NCBI RefSeq assembly: GCF_025989185.1 | Contig: NZ_JAPDNT010000041.1 | Location: 1-33,646 of the forward strand | From: Limobrevibacterium gyesilva | GTDB taxonomy: Bacteria; Pseudomonadota; Alphaproteobacteria; Acetobacterales; Acetobacteraceae | DNA length: 33,646 nt | Reading direction: 5' to 3' | In this document: in pieces, positions 1 to 10,093 of the stretch | Numbering within the stretch: position 1 is the first letter of the stretch | Layout of the letters: every line of letters starts with the position of its first letter | Notes under the pieces: model-generated | What the model saw: only the letters and a program-made list of their open reading frames with translations | Told to the model about the DNA's origin: nothing | Database searches by the model: none | Translations under genes and position numbers: made by a program

Positions 1-1
1 G

Positions 2-169
2 CCACCGCCGGCGCTGCTCGAACAGCTCAAGCCAGGTGGGCGCCTGATTTTGCCGGTGGGTCCTGCTGAGACGCAGCTTCTCACGGTCATCGACAAGGGC
101 GTGGCTGGAGATATTCGTATTCATGAGCTGATCCCGGTACGGTTCAGCCGGCTCGAGACCATCACCTGA
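2..169 (+). CDS. pcm: Protein-L-isoaspartate O-methyltransferase, C-terminal fragment (window edge)
   Basis: The reading frame is open from the window edge to a TGA and encodes the last 55 residues of a Pcm-type methyltransferase. That enzyme uses S-adenosylmethionine to methylate isoaspartyl residues in damaged proteins. The visible part has the family's late motif LKPGGRLILPVG, then a QLLTVIDK strand and the closing IPVRFSRL segment, which corresponds to the usual VRFVPL ending. The methyltransferase motif I region lies off the window, so intactness cannot be judged. The gene directly adjoins a zone of broken genes, so it may itself be part of the decayed island. The family call rests only on the C-terminus. 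Confidence 0.72.
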   Translation, partial: PPPALLEQLKPGGRLILPVGPAETQLLTVIDKGVAGDIRIHELIPVRFSRLETIT

Positions 170-341
170 TGAAGCCCGTGCGCGTGCCGCTGAGGACACA
201 ACACGCAGGGCCCAATCATGGGTCGAAATCGTCACATTTGGTCTCCCGGCCTCGCGCACAGGTCTCATCGGCTTCCAATCGGAGGTCTGGGATTTCAGGC
301 GGCCATCTGGATGATGGCTGGCGACGAAGGCCGTCTGTGCC

Positions 342-686
342 TGCATCTGGACGACACGGGCGGTGACGAATTGCATCGGGGTCGCCGCACGCGCAGCGAC
401 CACAACGCCGAGGGCGAAGATGGCGATCGAGAGCTGATAAACGGCCTTTCGGTCGTAGCGGCCCGCGAGCCAGCGCGTCATAGGCATGATGATGACGCTC
501 GCAGAGATGTACGAAGAAAGCCCAACCGACCTCGTCGTCGGCCATCGACAGCGCGCCCTGGATATGGAGCAAGGTCGCATTGGGCAACGAGATATTGACC
601 GCCTGCATATAGGTCGCCGCCAGAGCCGCGACCGTGATTGCGCGATGGCCGTCGGCTGCAGTGCTCGATGCGAGGGCGGCGCTCAC
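342..686 (-). pseudogene. DHA2 (EmrB/QacA) MFS efflux transporter, 5' remnant with frameshift
   Basis: From ATG 684-686 on the minus strand the translation reads as the first membrane segment of a 14-TM drug:H+ antiporter (TYMQAVNISLPNATLLHIQG, then DDEVGW). Near 505-515 the homology moves to another frame, where SASVIIMPMTRWLAGRY and a second hydrophobic segment (IAIFALGVVVAARAAT) continue. Homology stops near 342. About 115 of an expected 500 or so residues remain, split across two frames, so no working transporter is made. It is divergent from a tetR remnant, the usual layout for a repressor and its efflux target. The family assignment is from remembered sequence patterns. Confidence 0.72.
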
Positions 687-732
687 TTGGCCGCCTCCGT
701 CGCGAGCACGGCCTGGAGCGGATGGCGACCGG

Positions 733-1065
733 GTCTTGGACGACGGGCAGCTGTCGATCTATTTCTCGGGCGACGGCCGCCCGCGCGGCTGCTTCGCGAC
801 CGGAACAGCAACACCCGAGGCGGTCGAAGATCCTGACATCCGAAGCGCTCTCGCGAAGGGACTGCGTGAGCTCGACACTGATCTCGAAGCGCGTCTCCGA
901 CCGGCGCACGAGAGGGGCGAGCTGAAAAATGATGCCGATCCTGCGACGCTCGCGGTGCTCGCATCCGCCACGCTGCACACCATCGCCATCCGCGCCCGCG
1001 GGGGCGTCCCCCGTGCCGAACTGATGGAGATTGCGCGCAAGGCGGTGAGTGTGATCTGCGGATGA
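733..1065 (+). pseudogene. TetR-family regulator, 3' remnant (ligand-binding domain only)
   Basis: The frame ending at TGA 1063-1065 encodes about 110 residues typical of the C-terminal half of a TetR repressor: IYFSGDGRPRGCF, then TGTATPEAVEDPDIR, then helices ending RAELMEIARKAVS. The N-terminal helix-turn-helix that should precede it is absent. Only about 47 bases separate the recognisable part from the start of the divergent MFS remnant, too few for the missing 90 or so residues. The simplest reading is a deletion that removed the DNA-binding domain and the shared control region. A downstream in-frame start could still yield a peptide, but it could not bind DNA as a normal TetR. Confidence 0.72.
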
Positions 1066-1113
1066 CGGGCGGACACGGGCTGACCGACCTTTCACCCCGT
1101 CAAGTCGCCTCTC

Positions 1114-1713
1114 TCATCCATTGAGTGCCTGCGGACCGCTGACGAACCAATTGCCCCGAACGTAGAATCGCAGCAACCTGTCGGCCGCACGCGTAATGCC
1201 GATCCGTTTGCTCTGCCCGATTTCGTCGGACGCCTGACCGTCAGATCCGAGCCACAGCGGACCGGCCCTACAGAGGTCGATCCCGTCCAGCCGGCGATCA
1301 ATCCCCAGGGCTGCGCTCAGCCGTCCCGGGCCCCGCGCCAGGTCTCGCACCCGCTCGGTGCCGCGATTTCGCTCCATGATCCCGATGCCATCGGTTGGCT
1401 CGATCGCCCTGATCAAGACACCCGCGCCCACGCCGGACATCTCGCTCGAGACGTTCAGCATGAACGAGCTGCCATAGGCGAGATAGACATATGCGTGGCC
1501 GCGCTCGAGGAAGAGCGCGCGATTGCGCGGGGTCATGCCGCGATAGGCGTGACCCGCGGGGTCGCCGATGTCATATCCCTCGGTCTCGACGATGCGGCCG
1601 CCCGCCACGCCTTCGGCCAGCATCCGCACGAGCATCTTGCCGATGAGAAAACGAGCGAGCTGGACGGTATCGACGGGCAGTTCTGCCCGGTCCAGTACGC
1701 GCGGGTGCGCCAC
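1114..1713 (-). CDS. DNA-3-methyladenine glycosylase, AAG/Mpg family
   Basis: Removes alkylated and deaminated purines (3-methyladenine, 7-methylguanine, hypoxanthine) from DNA by cleaving the N-glycosidic bond, starting base excision repair. The translation has the AAG hallmarks in order: LARFLIGKMLVR, GRIVETEGY containing the catalytic Glu, GDPAGHAYRGMTPRN, HAYVYLAYGSSFMLNV, GVLIRAIEP, and LARGPGRLSAALGI. At 199 residues it matches the family's usual length of about 200. GTG 1711-1713 is chosen because it leaves 13 bases after the upstream SnoaL stop and keeps the conserved N-terminus. A TTG at 1741-1743 inside that gene is an alternative. Same strand and tight spacing imply co-transcription with the SnoaL gene. 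It appears intact in a region of broken genes. Confidence 0.88.
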   Translation of the reverse strand: MAHPRVLDRAELPVDTVQLARFLIGKMLVRMLAEGVAGGRIVETEGYDIGDPAGHAYRGMTPRNRALFLERGHAYVYLAYGSSFMLNVSSEMSGVGAGVLIRAIEPTDGIGIMERNRGTERVRDLARGPGRLSAALGIDRRLDGIDLCRAGPLWLGSDGQASDEIGQSKRIGITRAADRLLRFYVRGNWFVSGPQALNG

Positions 1714-1726
1714 TGCCGCGCCGATT

Positions 1727-2107
1727 TCACCCCATCCGCTCAACCCAATCCGCGCGCGAAGGTCCCGGCTCGAACGGGTCGGCAAAGTACTGGGTCTCGC
1801 GGGCCACCTTGCCATCCAGGAACTCCATGACACTCACCGAATAGGACGGTCGACCATCATAGGCGAGGATGAATTCCGTGACCCAGAGGTCGCCCGTGCC
1901 AACGATTCGGCGCACCCTGAAGCGCTTGCAGTTCGGCTGCGCGAGGCGAGAGGCCCGGATGTTGTGCCGGCCCCTGATGCGCTCGCCCGATTGCGGGTAC
2001 TCGAGCAGCGCGTCGTCTCGGTATATGTCGTGCTCAACGTCGAAGTCATTTGCATCCGAGGCGGCCCAGTGGCGATTGAGTGCCTCTCGAATCTCATTCT
2101 CATCCAT
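1727..2107 (-). CDS. SnoaL-like (NTF2-fold) protein of unknown substrate
   Basis: A 126-residue protein with the pattern of small SnoaL/NTF2-fold proteins: an N-terminal helix (MDENEIREALNRHWAAS), then HDIYRDDALLEYPQSGERIRG, where the family places its acidic, Tyr and Gly residues, and a C-terminal sheet ending in VMEFLDGKVARETQYFADP. Such proteins serve as cyclases, isomerases or uncharacterised small-molecule binders, so no reaction can be assigned. ATG 2105-2107 is preferred over ATG 2129-2131 because GGGAG lies about 8 bases upstream. It stops 13 bases before the AAG glycosylase start, so the two probably form one transcript. Confidence 0.78.
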   Translation of the reverse strand: MDENEIREALNRHWAASDANDFDVEHDIYRDDALLEYPQSGERIRGRHNIRASRLAQPNCKRFRVRRIVGTGDLWVTEFILAYDGRPSYSVSVMEFLDGKVARETQYFADPFEPGPSRADWVERMG

Positions 2108-2347
2108 CGTGCTACTCCCGTTCCCGGTCATTGAGGCCCGGCCGCACCGTGCCACCGCATGTTGACCGCCCACGCGAATCCGATCACGAACGCCTTGGCA
2201 AAGGGAAACACGTCCAAACCGACATTTCCCGGATGGGCGGCCTAGCCGCCCCTTCCGAGAGTAGCTGTAGGTCAGGCTTGACGTGATATTCAACCCGGCA
2301 TTCCCCTGATGAACGGCCAACTCGACCGTCACGAGGGGATGATAGCC

Positions 2348-2635
2348 ATCCTCGTAACCAGCGAGGCGGCCGAACACGGACTGCCGAAGCAGGCCGGTCA
2401 GTGGGTGACGGGTGTTTCTGCCCCTGCGACCGTCCGACAGAACCGCGTCGGCCAGATCGATCAGCGCGAGTGCATCGTCGCGTTCGCCGTAGGCAAGCAA
2501 TCCAGCGTCGGAGGCGATACGGCTGCAGTGGAATTCCAGCTTCAGCCGCCGGTCGAAATCGACCCGCAGAGCGGCATCATTCGATTCACCGCCGAGTGTT
2601 CCATGCGTCCGCCACCATCCCCATGGCGACACGCT
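2348..2635 (-). pseudogene. IS1380-type transposase, N-terminal remnant
   Basis: This stretch translates to about 95 residues resembling the N-terminus of IS1380-family transposases: RVDFDRRLKLEFHCSRIASD, then DAGLLAYGERDDAL, and HPLTGLLRQSVFGRLAGYED. That family normally continues into a DDE catalytic domain after GYED. Here the frame runs instead into unrelated sequence (YHPLVTVELAV...), so roughly three quarters of the gene is missing. No clear terminal inverted repeats or target duplication could be found. The frame stays open through into the downstream SnoaL gene, but this is probably chance in G/C-rich DNA. Confidence 0.7.
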
Positions 2636-2855
2636 GATATTCGTGGCGGACTCGGCAGATTCGTACAAGCCGAAAGGTGCCCATCCGGGTAATCCGGGTT
2701 CACGGCGACGACCAAGACCCCGCGACGCGCAAGCAAGGGGATCTCGGGCTTGCGTCTCGTCGAGGCCGTCGGCGTGACGCGATCGACACTGGCGGATTTG
2801 CCAAGGAAGCGCCGGAAGATCAACCTCGGCTCTTGCTGGATTTGTGAAGCAAGAC

Positions 2856-3380
2856 ATGGCCGATACGCTCCCGGATATCATCGCCGGACGCCTTGTGGTG
2901 GTCTTCTGCGGGATCAATCCCGGAATGACTGCGGCCGCCGCAGGGCATCATTTTGCCGGAAGAGGCAATCGCTTCTGGCGCGTGATCCATCTCGCGGGCT
3001 TCACACCGGACGAAATCCTTCCCGAGAACGACCGCACGATCCTGCAGCACCGATGTGGCCTGACAGCGGTGGTTAACCGGCCGACGACGCGGGCGGATCA
3101 ACTGTCGGCACAAGAATTCATCGCTGCCGCTGCGCATTTCGAACAAAAGATCGCGCACTATGCGCCACGCTTCGTCGCTTTTCTCGGCAAGGCGGCCTAT
3201 TCCGCACTGTCCGGTCAACGAGAAATCGCCTGGGGATCTCAGCCGGTCGCCTTTGGTGGTGCTGCGGTGTGGATTCTGCCCAACCCCAGCGGGCGAAATC
3301 GCTCGTTCACCCTCGGTCAGCTGGTCAGTGCCTACCGTCAACTTTATCTGGCGGCAGACCCGGGCCAACGGCCGACATAA
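2856..3380 (+). CDS. mug: G/U mismatch-specific DNA glycosylase (Mug)
   Basis: Excises uracil or ethenocytosine mispaired with guanine, a repair of deaminated or alkylated cytosine. The 174-residue translation follows E. coli Mug closely: VVVFCGINPG holds the active-site Asn of the GINPG motif, NRFWRVIHLAGFT follows, then RCGLTAVVNRPT, FLGKAAYSALSGQ, and WILPNPSGRNRSF, the NPSG motif that contacts the mismatched strand. ATG 2856 gives the expected short N-terminus. A GTG at 2844 in the same frame would add four residues. Neither has a strong ribosome-binding site. Its promoter is not evident, and it is the only full-length gene between the IS1380 and IS5 remnants. Confidence 0.9.
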   Translation: MADTLPDIIAGRLVVVFCGINPGMTAAAAGHHFAGRGNRFWRVIHLAGFTPDEILPENDRTILQHRCGLTAVVNRPTTRADQLSAQEFIAAAAHFEQKIAHYAPRFVAFLGKAAYSALSGQREIAWGSQPVAFGGAAVWILPNPSGRNRSFTLGQLVSAYRQLYLAADPGQRPT

Positions 3381-3462
3381 ATCGTCGAAAGCGTATCGGC
3401 CGCTACGTGCCGAGACACAGCCAATAGGTGTGAATTCCAACCAGCAAAAACGGAGGGAACTG

Positions 3463-3534
3463 ATGCAGATTCTCTTCATCAGCGATGTGGTCGACAGAAC
3501 CGGCGTGGGTGGGATCACCAAGCATCTGCCTTGA
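3463..3534 (+). pseudogene. YmdB-like metallophosphoesterase, 5' scrap
   Basis: A well-placed ribosome-binding site (GGAGGG about 5 bases before ATG 3463) leads a 23-codon frame, MQILFISDVVDRTG then GITKHLP and TGA. It resembles the start of TIGR00282/YmdB-family phosphoesterases, which begin with a hydrophobic strand and a GDVVGR-type metal motif about 260 residues before their end. Here the metal motif reads SDVVDR and nothing recognisable follows. The IS5 remnant begins about 35 bases later, so the gene was probably cut by that element or a later deletion. The family call from so few residues is tentative. Confidence 0.45.
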
Positions 3535-3569
3535 GGAGGCTCTGCCGTCATTCTGGGCTGGCGAAAGCT

Positions 3570-3905
3570 AGAGGGTGTTATGAACCTGCGGCAAGCAGTG
3601 CGGCCTGTTTGGGCATGAGGCATGCGAAGGCGACGGTGTGCAGTCCGGCCAGGGTCGTAGCGTAGCGCTCGTAGTCCTTGACCAGTCGCCTGCATCGTGT
3701 GGCCCAGGCGAAGGAGCGTTCCACCACCCAGCGGCGGGGCAGCAGCACGAAGCCTCGCTTGGCCTCTGACAGCTTGACCACCTCAAGCTCTATACCGTGG
3801 ACCTTTGCTGCGGCGGTTGGTTTGGCGCCGATGTAGCCTTGATCGACGAAGGCGATATCGACGGTGTCCCCGGGCGCCTCCTGCACGGCTTCAGCCAGTC
3901 AACCA
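3570..3905 (-). mobile_element. IS5-family insertion sequence, 3' half only
   Basis: The minus strand encodes the C-terminal 102 residues of an IS5-type DDE transposase (stop TAA 3578-3580). Visible motifs are VDIAFVDQGYIGAKP with the second catalytic Asp, ELEVVKLSEAKRGFVLLPRRW, and WVVERSFAWATRCRRL with the catalytic Glu, then DYERYATTLAGLH. The element's outer end looks preserved at about 3570 (GAGGGTGTTATGAACCT on the plus strand, a terminal-repeat-like sequence). Upstream the frame meets an in-frame TGA and, at about 3905, changes directly into integrase sequence. The N-terminal half and the other inverted repeat are absent, so the element cannot move by itself. Confidence 0.8.
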
Positions 3906-4373
3906 ACCGCGGTAATCTCAGTGATGGGCAGCTTGCCCAGGGATGGGAAAGACGTATGCCTCCAGGCTATCGAGGACGTCCTTGCCATGTCGCTCGGTCC
4001 AGGTCGGCAGGTTGCGAGCGTGCCAGTCCCGGGCGATCGCCTCGAAGGTCCCGGATAGGTCGCTGCCGGCGGGCCGGCGAAGCCTTTTCTCTAGTCCCGG
4101 GTCTTTCCCCGTCCGCAGGAGCGCCTTGACCGCGTCGCGTTGCTCACGGACGTGGGCCACGCCGACGCTCGGATATGGGCCGAACGAAAGGAATTCTTCC
4201 TTTCCCTGGAACGTATACCGCATGCGCCAGAGTTTGCTGCCGGTCGGGGTGATGAAAAGCACCAGACCAGCCGAGTCGGTCAGCTTATACGCGCGGTTCT
4301 TTGCCTTGGCCGCCTTGACGCCCGCACCAGTGAGCGCCCCCATCTCCTTCCCCGATACCCCGGTCACGCTCAT
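3906..4373 (-). pseudogene. Tyrosine recombinase (P4-type integrase), truncated and frameshifted
   Basis: From ATG 4371-4373 the frame encodes the arm-DNA-binding domain of island integrases (DUF4102): VKAAKAKNRAYKLTDSAGL, then TPTGSKLWRMRYTFQGKEEF and LSFGPYPSVGVAHVREQRD. The start of the core-binding domain follows (FEAIARDWHARNLPTWTERH). Near 3930-3940 an extra C shifts the frame: the expected LGKLPITEITAV continues in the neighbouring frame up to about 3906, where IS5 sequence takes over. The catalytic domain with its Arg/His/Tyr residues is missing. It is transcribed in the same direction as tRNA-Ser and begins about 140 bases beyond the tRNA's 3' end, the usual place for a tRNA-targeting island integrase. 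Confidence 0.85.
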
Positions 4374-4496
4374 CCGATACCCCGCAAAATACCCGCCGAC
4401 TGGCGTGATCGGGCGGGTAGTGGGATGATGGAGCAGGGCGATAATACTCGCTAAAGCCTTCAAAAGCCAGGCTTCGCGGGATCTTGCGGGTATCGG
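4352..4496. repeat. GGGTATCGG-type repeats between integrase and tRNA
   Basis: The motif GGGTATCGG and near copies recur around the integrase start. On the plus strand it is at 4486-4496 (GCGGGTATCGG). On the minus strand it is at 4374-4385 (GCGGGGTATCGG), again at 4352-4361 (GGGGTATCGG) inside the first codons, with a variant GCGGGTATTTT at 4386-4396. The first copy is inverted relative to the others. Their position suggests arm-type integrase or excisionase binding sites, but that is inference from location only. Confidence 0.4.
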
Positions 4497-4506
4497 CGGG
4501 AAGCGG

Positions 4507-4599
<93 letters not shown>

Positions 4600-4617
4600 A
4601 TTCCAAGCGGGCGCCGC

Positions 4618-4646
4618 CTTATAGGGAGTGCCGCGCCGGGCCGCAA
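4618..4646 (-). promoter_or_regulatory. Sigma-70-type promoter for tRNA-Ser
   Basis: On the minus strand TTGCGG (4646-4641) and TATAAG (4623-4618) are separated by 17 bases. This would start transcription roughly a dozen bases upstream of the mature tRNA 5' end at 4599. It is inferred from spacing and similarity to the -35/-10 consensus. Confidence 0.55.
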
Positions 4647-4679
4647 CGCTGCTTGCGCATGATCGCGGCGCCTATTGCG

Positions 4680-4707
4680 TTGACAGCGCTGATGTCCGCG
4701 CTATAAC
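4680..4707 (+). promoter_or_regulatory. Sigma-70-type promoter for the rplU operon
   Basis: A consensus -35 box TTGACA (4680-4685) is followed after 16 bases by TATAAC (4702-4707). This lies about 95 bases upstream of rplU and points away from the tRNA gene. It is the best promoter match in the left half of the window, in keeping with a highly expressed ribosomal-protein operon. Confidence 0.65.
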
Positions 4708-4800
4708 CCGCGCTCCCCGGCGGCAGGACCCCCTGCCCGCCGACGTTATCTACTTGTCCGGGGCAGCGCGCCGGCGGACGAGCGACAGGATGCCAGACCG

Positions 4801-5115
4801 ATGTTCGCAGTGATCCGCACCGGCGGAAAACAGTACCGCGTCACCCCGAACGCCGTGCTGAAGGTTGAGAAGCTCGAGGCCGAGCCCGGCGCTTCCGTCA
4901 CCTTCACCGACGTGCTCGCCGTCGGCAATGACGGGAACCTCGTGATCGGCGCCCCCACCGTGGCCGGCGCCTCCGTCACCGCGACCGTGATCGCCCAGGA
5001 CCGGCTGGACAAGATCGTCATCTTCAAGAAGCGTCGCCGGCAGAACAGCCGCCGCAAGAACGGCCACCGCCAGCACGTCACCGTGCTGCGCGTCGCCGAG
5101 ATCTCCGCGGCGTAA
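4801..5115 (+). CDS. rplU: 50S ribosomal protein L21
   Basis: A 104-residue protein of the large ribosomal subunit that binds 23S rRNA. The start [14 protein letters not shown] is the L21 signature. [20 protein letters not shown], then [20 protein letters not shown], the basic rRNA-binding segment, complete the usual domain. The start ATG 4801 has AGGA about 9 bases upstream. It is the first gene after a consensus promoter at 4680-4707 and is followed 12 bases later by rpmA, the universal L21-L27 pairing. The length matches the bacterial family. Confidence 0.97.
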   Translation: MFAVIRTGGKQYRVTPNAVLKVEKLEAEPGASVTFTDVLAVGNDGNLVIGAPTVAGASVTATVIAQDRLDKIVIFKKRRRQNSRRKNGHRQHVTVLRVAEISAA

Positions 5116-5127
5116 GGAGACACCCCC

Positions 5128-7617
<2,490 letters not shown>

Positions 7618-7650
7618 CGCGCACGGCACAATCGAACGGGGTAACGCCGC

Positions 7651-8922
7651 ATGCATGTTGACAGTGATGGCACCACCGATTGGCTGCGCAGCGCCGCCGT
7701 GTCCGCCCGCGCCGCCTCGGTGGCGCTCGCCCGCATGCCGGAAGCCGCCCGCAACGACGCCCTGCGCGCCGCCGCCCGGGCGCTGCGGGCTCGCGCGGCG
7801 GAGATCGTGCAGGCCAATGCCGCCGACCTCGTCGCCTTCGATGCCGCCGGCGGCACCGCTGCCTTCCGCGACCGGCTCGCCCTCACCCCCGCCCGCGTCG
7901 ACGCGATGGCGCAAGGGCTGGACGACATCGCCGCCCTGCCCGACCCACTCGCCCGCACCCTGGCCGACTGGACCCGCCCGAACGGCCTGCGCATCCGCCG
8001 CATCGCCGCCCCCATCGGCGTCATCGGCATGATCTACGAAAGCCGCCCGAACGTAGGCGCGGACGCCGCCGGACTGTGCCTGAAGGCCGGCAACGCCGTG
8101 ATCCTGCGCGGCGGGTCGGACAGCTTCCACTCCGCGCGCAGCATCCACGCCGCCGTCACCGAGGGCCTGTGCGCCGCCGGCGCGCCAGAGGCCGCGGTGC
8201 AGGTGCCGCCGAGCACCGACCGGGCCTATGTCGCGGCCATGCTGGGGGCCGCCGGGCTGATCGACCTGATCATCCCGCGCGGCGGCAAGTCCCTGGTGCG
8301 GCGCGTGCAGGCGGAAGCGCAGGTCCCGGTGCTCGCCCACGCCGAAGGACTCTGCCACACCTACGTGCACGCCCAGGCCGACCCGGACATGGCGCGGCGC
8401 ATCGCCGCCAACGCCAAGATGCGCCGCCCCGGCGTCTGCGGCGCCACCGAAACCCTGCTGATCGACGCCGCCGTCGCCCCCGCGCTGCTGCCGCTGATCG
8501 TCGCCGACCTGCGCGCCCTGGGTTGCGATTTTCGCGCCGACGCCCGCGCCCGCGCCATCGTCGCGGACCTGCGCGCCGCCGGCGACGCCGATTTCGACAC
8601 CGAATGGCTGGACGCCATCCTGTCGGTCGCCGTGGTCGACGGCGTGGACTCGGCGATCGCGCATATCCTGCGCCACGGCAGCGAGCACACCGACGCCATC
8701 GTCACCGAAGACGAAGCGGCCGCGATGCAATTCCTGCGCGGCATCGACTCGGCGGTGGGCATCTGGAACGCCTCCACCCAGTTCTGCGACGGCGGCGAGT
8801 TCGGCTTCGGCGCCGAGATCGGCATCGCCACCGGCCGCATCCACGCCCGCGGCCCGGTGGGGCTCGAGCAGCTCACCACCTTCCGCTACGTCGTCACCGG
8901 CAACGGCCAGGTGCGTCCCTGA
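7651..8922 (+). CDS. proA: Glutamate-5-semialdehyde dehydrogenase
   Basis: Reduces gamma-glutamyl phosphate with NADPH to glutamate semialdehyde, the second step of proline synthesis. The 423-residue protein has the ProA landmarks: RIAAPIGVIGMIYESRPNVG, AGLCLKAGNAVILRGGSDS, IPRGGKSLVRRV, HAEGLCHTYVHAQAD, and RRPGVCGATETLL containing the catalytic Cys. SAVGIWNASTQFCDGGEFGF and the closing HARGPVGLEQLTTFRYVVTG complete it. Start ATG 7651 gives the expected N-terminus. The stop TGA is embedded in CTGA with the apparent start of nadD, implying stop-restart translation. Confidence 0.96.
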   Translation: MHVDSDGTTDWLRSAAVSARAASVALARMPEAARNDALRAAARALRARAAEIVQANAADLVAFDAAGGTAAFRDRLALTPARVDAMAQGLDDIAALPDPLARTLADWTRPNGLRIRRIAAPIGVIGMIYESRPNVGADAAGLCLKAGNAVILRGGSDSFHSARSIHAAVTEGLCAAGAPEAAVQVPPSTDRAYVAAMLGAAGLIDLIIPRGGKSLVRRVQAEAQVPVLAHAEGLCHTYVHAQADPDMARRIAANAKMRRPGVCGATETLLIDAAVAPALLPLIVADLRALGCDFRADARARAIVADLRAAGDADFDTEWLDAILSVAVVDGVDSAIAHILRHGSEHTDAIVTEDEAAAMQFLRGIDSAVGIWNASTQFCDGGEFGFGAEIGIATGRIHARGPVGLEQLTTFRYVVTGNGQVRP

Positions 8923-9518
8923 TCCCGCGATTCGGCAGCCGCCGGCGCGGGTGGATCGGCCTGCTGGGCGGGTCGTTCAACCCCGCCCATGAGGGCCACG
9001 CGCATGTGGCCCGGCTGGCGCGCCGCCGGCTGCGGCTGGACCAGGTGTGGCTGCTGGTCTCGCCGGGCAATCCGCTGAAGCCCACGCGCGGCATGGCGCC
9101 CTTCGCCGAGCGCCTGGCCTCGGCCCGCGCCATCGCCGACGGGCGGCGCATCGTCGCCACCGGCATCGAGGCGCAGCTGGGCACCCGCTACACCGCCGAC
9201 ACGCTGCGCGAGCTGCGCCGCCGCTTCCCACGCCTGCGCTTCGTCTGGCTGATGGGGGCCGACAATCTGGCGCAACTGCCGCGCTGGCACCACTGGCGCG
9301 CCATCGCCGCCGACGCAGCGTTTGCCGTCATGCCGCGGCCTACCTACAATCACCGCGCGCTTGCGGGGCTGGCGGCCCGGCGGCTGCGCGGTGCGCGGCA
9401 TCCGGCGCATACGGCCCCGGCCTTGGCGGGCATGGACCCGCCGGCCTGGGTGTTTCTGCCCGCGCCACAGAATACGGCCTCCGCCACCGCCATCCGCGCC
9501 GCCGCATCGGGAGTATAG
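8919..9518 (+). CDS. nadD: Nicotinate-nucleotide adenylyltransferase, non-ATG start
   Basis: Transfers AMP to nicotinate mononucleotide, making deamido-NAD in NAD synthesis. IGLLGGSFNPAHEGHAHVA carries the nucleotidyltransferase (H/T)xGH motif, here HEGH. WLLVSPGNPLKP, FVWLMGADNLAQLPRWHHW and the closing ASATAIRAAASG (the ISSTxxR position) follow. No ATG, GTG or TTG lies between well inside proA and a GTG located after the HEGH motif. The only start that fits is CTG 8919, which overlaps the proA stop as CTGA and has AGGTG about 6 bases upstream. It gives 199 residues, close to the family norm. The function is clear, while the start codon is inference. Confidence 0.88.
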   Translation: MIPRFGSRRRGWIGLLGGSFNPAHEGHAHVARLARRRLRLDQVWLLVSPGNPLKPTRGMAPFAERLASARAIADGRRIVATGIEAQLGTRYTADTLRELRRRFPRLRFVWLMGADNLAQLPRWHHWRAIAADAAFAVMPRPTYNHRALAGLAARRLRGARHPAHTAPALAGMDPPAWVFLPAPQNTASATAIRAAASGV

Positions 9519-9684
9519 GACCATCGCCAGAAAGCCGCCCGCTCCGCCCACGGAGCCGCCGAAGAGCACCGCCAAGCTGGCCACGCCGCTGCGCAAGCGG
9601 GCATCGCCGCGCAAGCCGGTAGCCGCCGCGCCGCTGCCCGCGACGCCGGGCACCCCGCGCAAGAAGGCCGCCGCCGCGGGTCCC

Positions 9685-10080
9685 GTGCCCAGCGCGGCCA
9701 AGCGCCCGCGCGCAAAGGCCATCGAGCCGTCGCGGCTCGAGCAGCTGCAGCGGGTGATCGTCGCCAGCCTGGAGGACGACAAGGCCGAAGCCATCGTCAC
9801 GCTGGACCTGGAAGGCCGCGCCGCCTTCGCCGACCGGATGGTGATCGCAACCGGCCTCGCCGACCGCCAGATCACCGCCATGGCGACGCATCTGGAGGAG
9901 AAGCTGCGCGAGGCCGGGCTGAAGCGCGTGCAGATCGAGGGCGCGGCCGGCTCCGACTGGGTGCTGATCGACGCCGGCGACATCGTCGTCCACCTGTTCA
10001 AGCCGGAGGCGCGGACCCTGTACGGCCTGGAACGGATGTGGGGCGCCGAGCTGGACGAGGAACAGCCCAGCCCTGTCTGA
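9685..10080 (+). CDS. rsfS: Ribosomal silencing factor RsfS
   Basis: Binds L14 and blocks subunit joining when nutrients fall. The RsfS core is clear: [20 protein letters not shown], then [40 protein letters not shown], and [13 protein letters not shown] 9685 is the only conventional start just before this core, but it has no ribosome-binding site. The frame is open upstream and reads as a Lys/Arg/Ala/Pro-rich extension (IARKPPAPPTEPPKSTAKLA...) back to an ATC at 9523. That ATC sits 9 bases after GGGAG and just behind the nadD stop, so the true protein may be 185 residues starting at a rare codon. The function is well supported, the start is not. Confidence 0.85.
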   Translation: MPSAAKRPRAKAIEPSRLEQLQRVIVASLEDDKAEAIVTLDLEGRAAFADRMVIATGLADRQITAMATHLEEKLREAGLKRVQIEGAAGSDWVLIDAGDIVVHLFKPEARTLYGLERMWGAELDEEQPSPV

Positions 10081-10093
10081 CCCGCTCCTGGTC

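Noticed and set aside
2309-2692. A 127-codon plus-strand frame
   Set aside because: It is antisense to the IS1380-type transposase remnant, whose motifs are recognisable, and shows none of its own.
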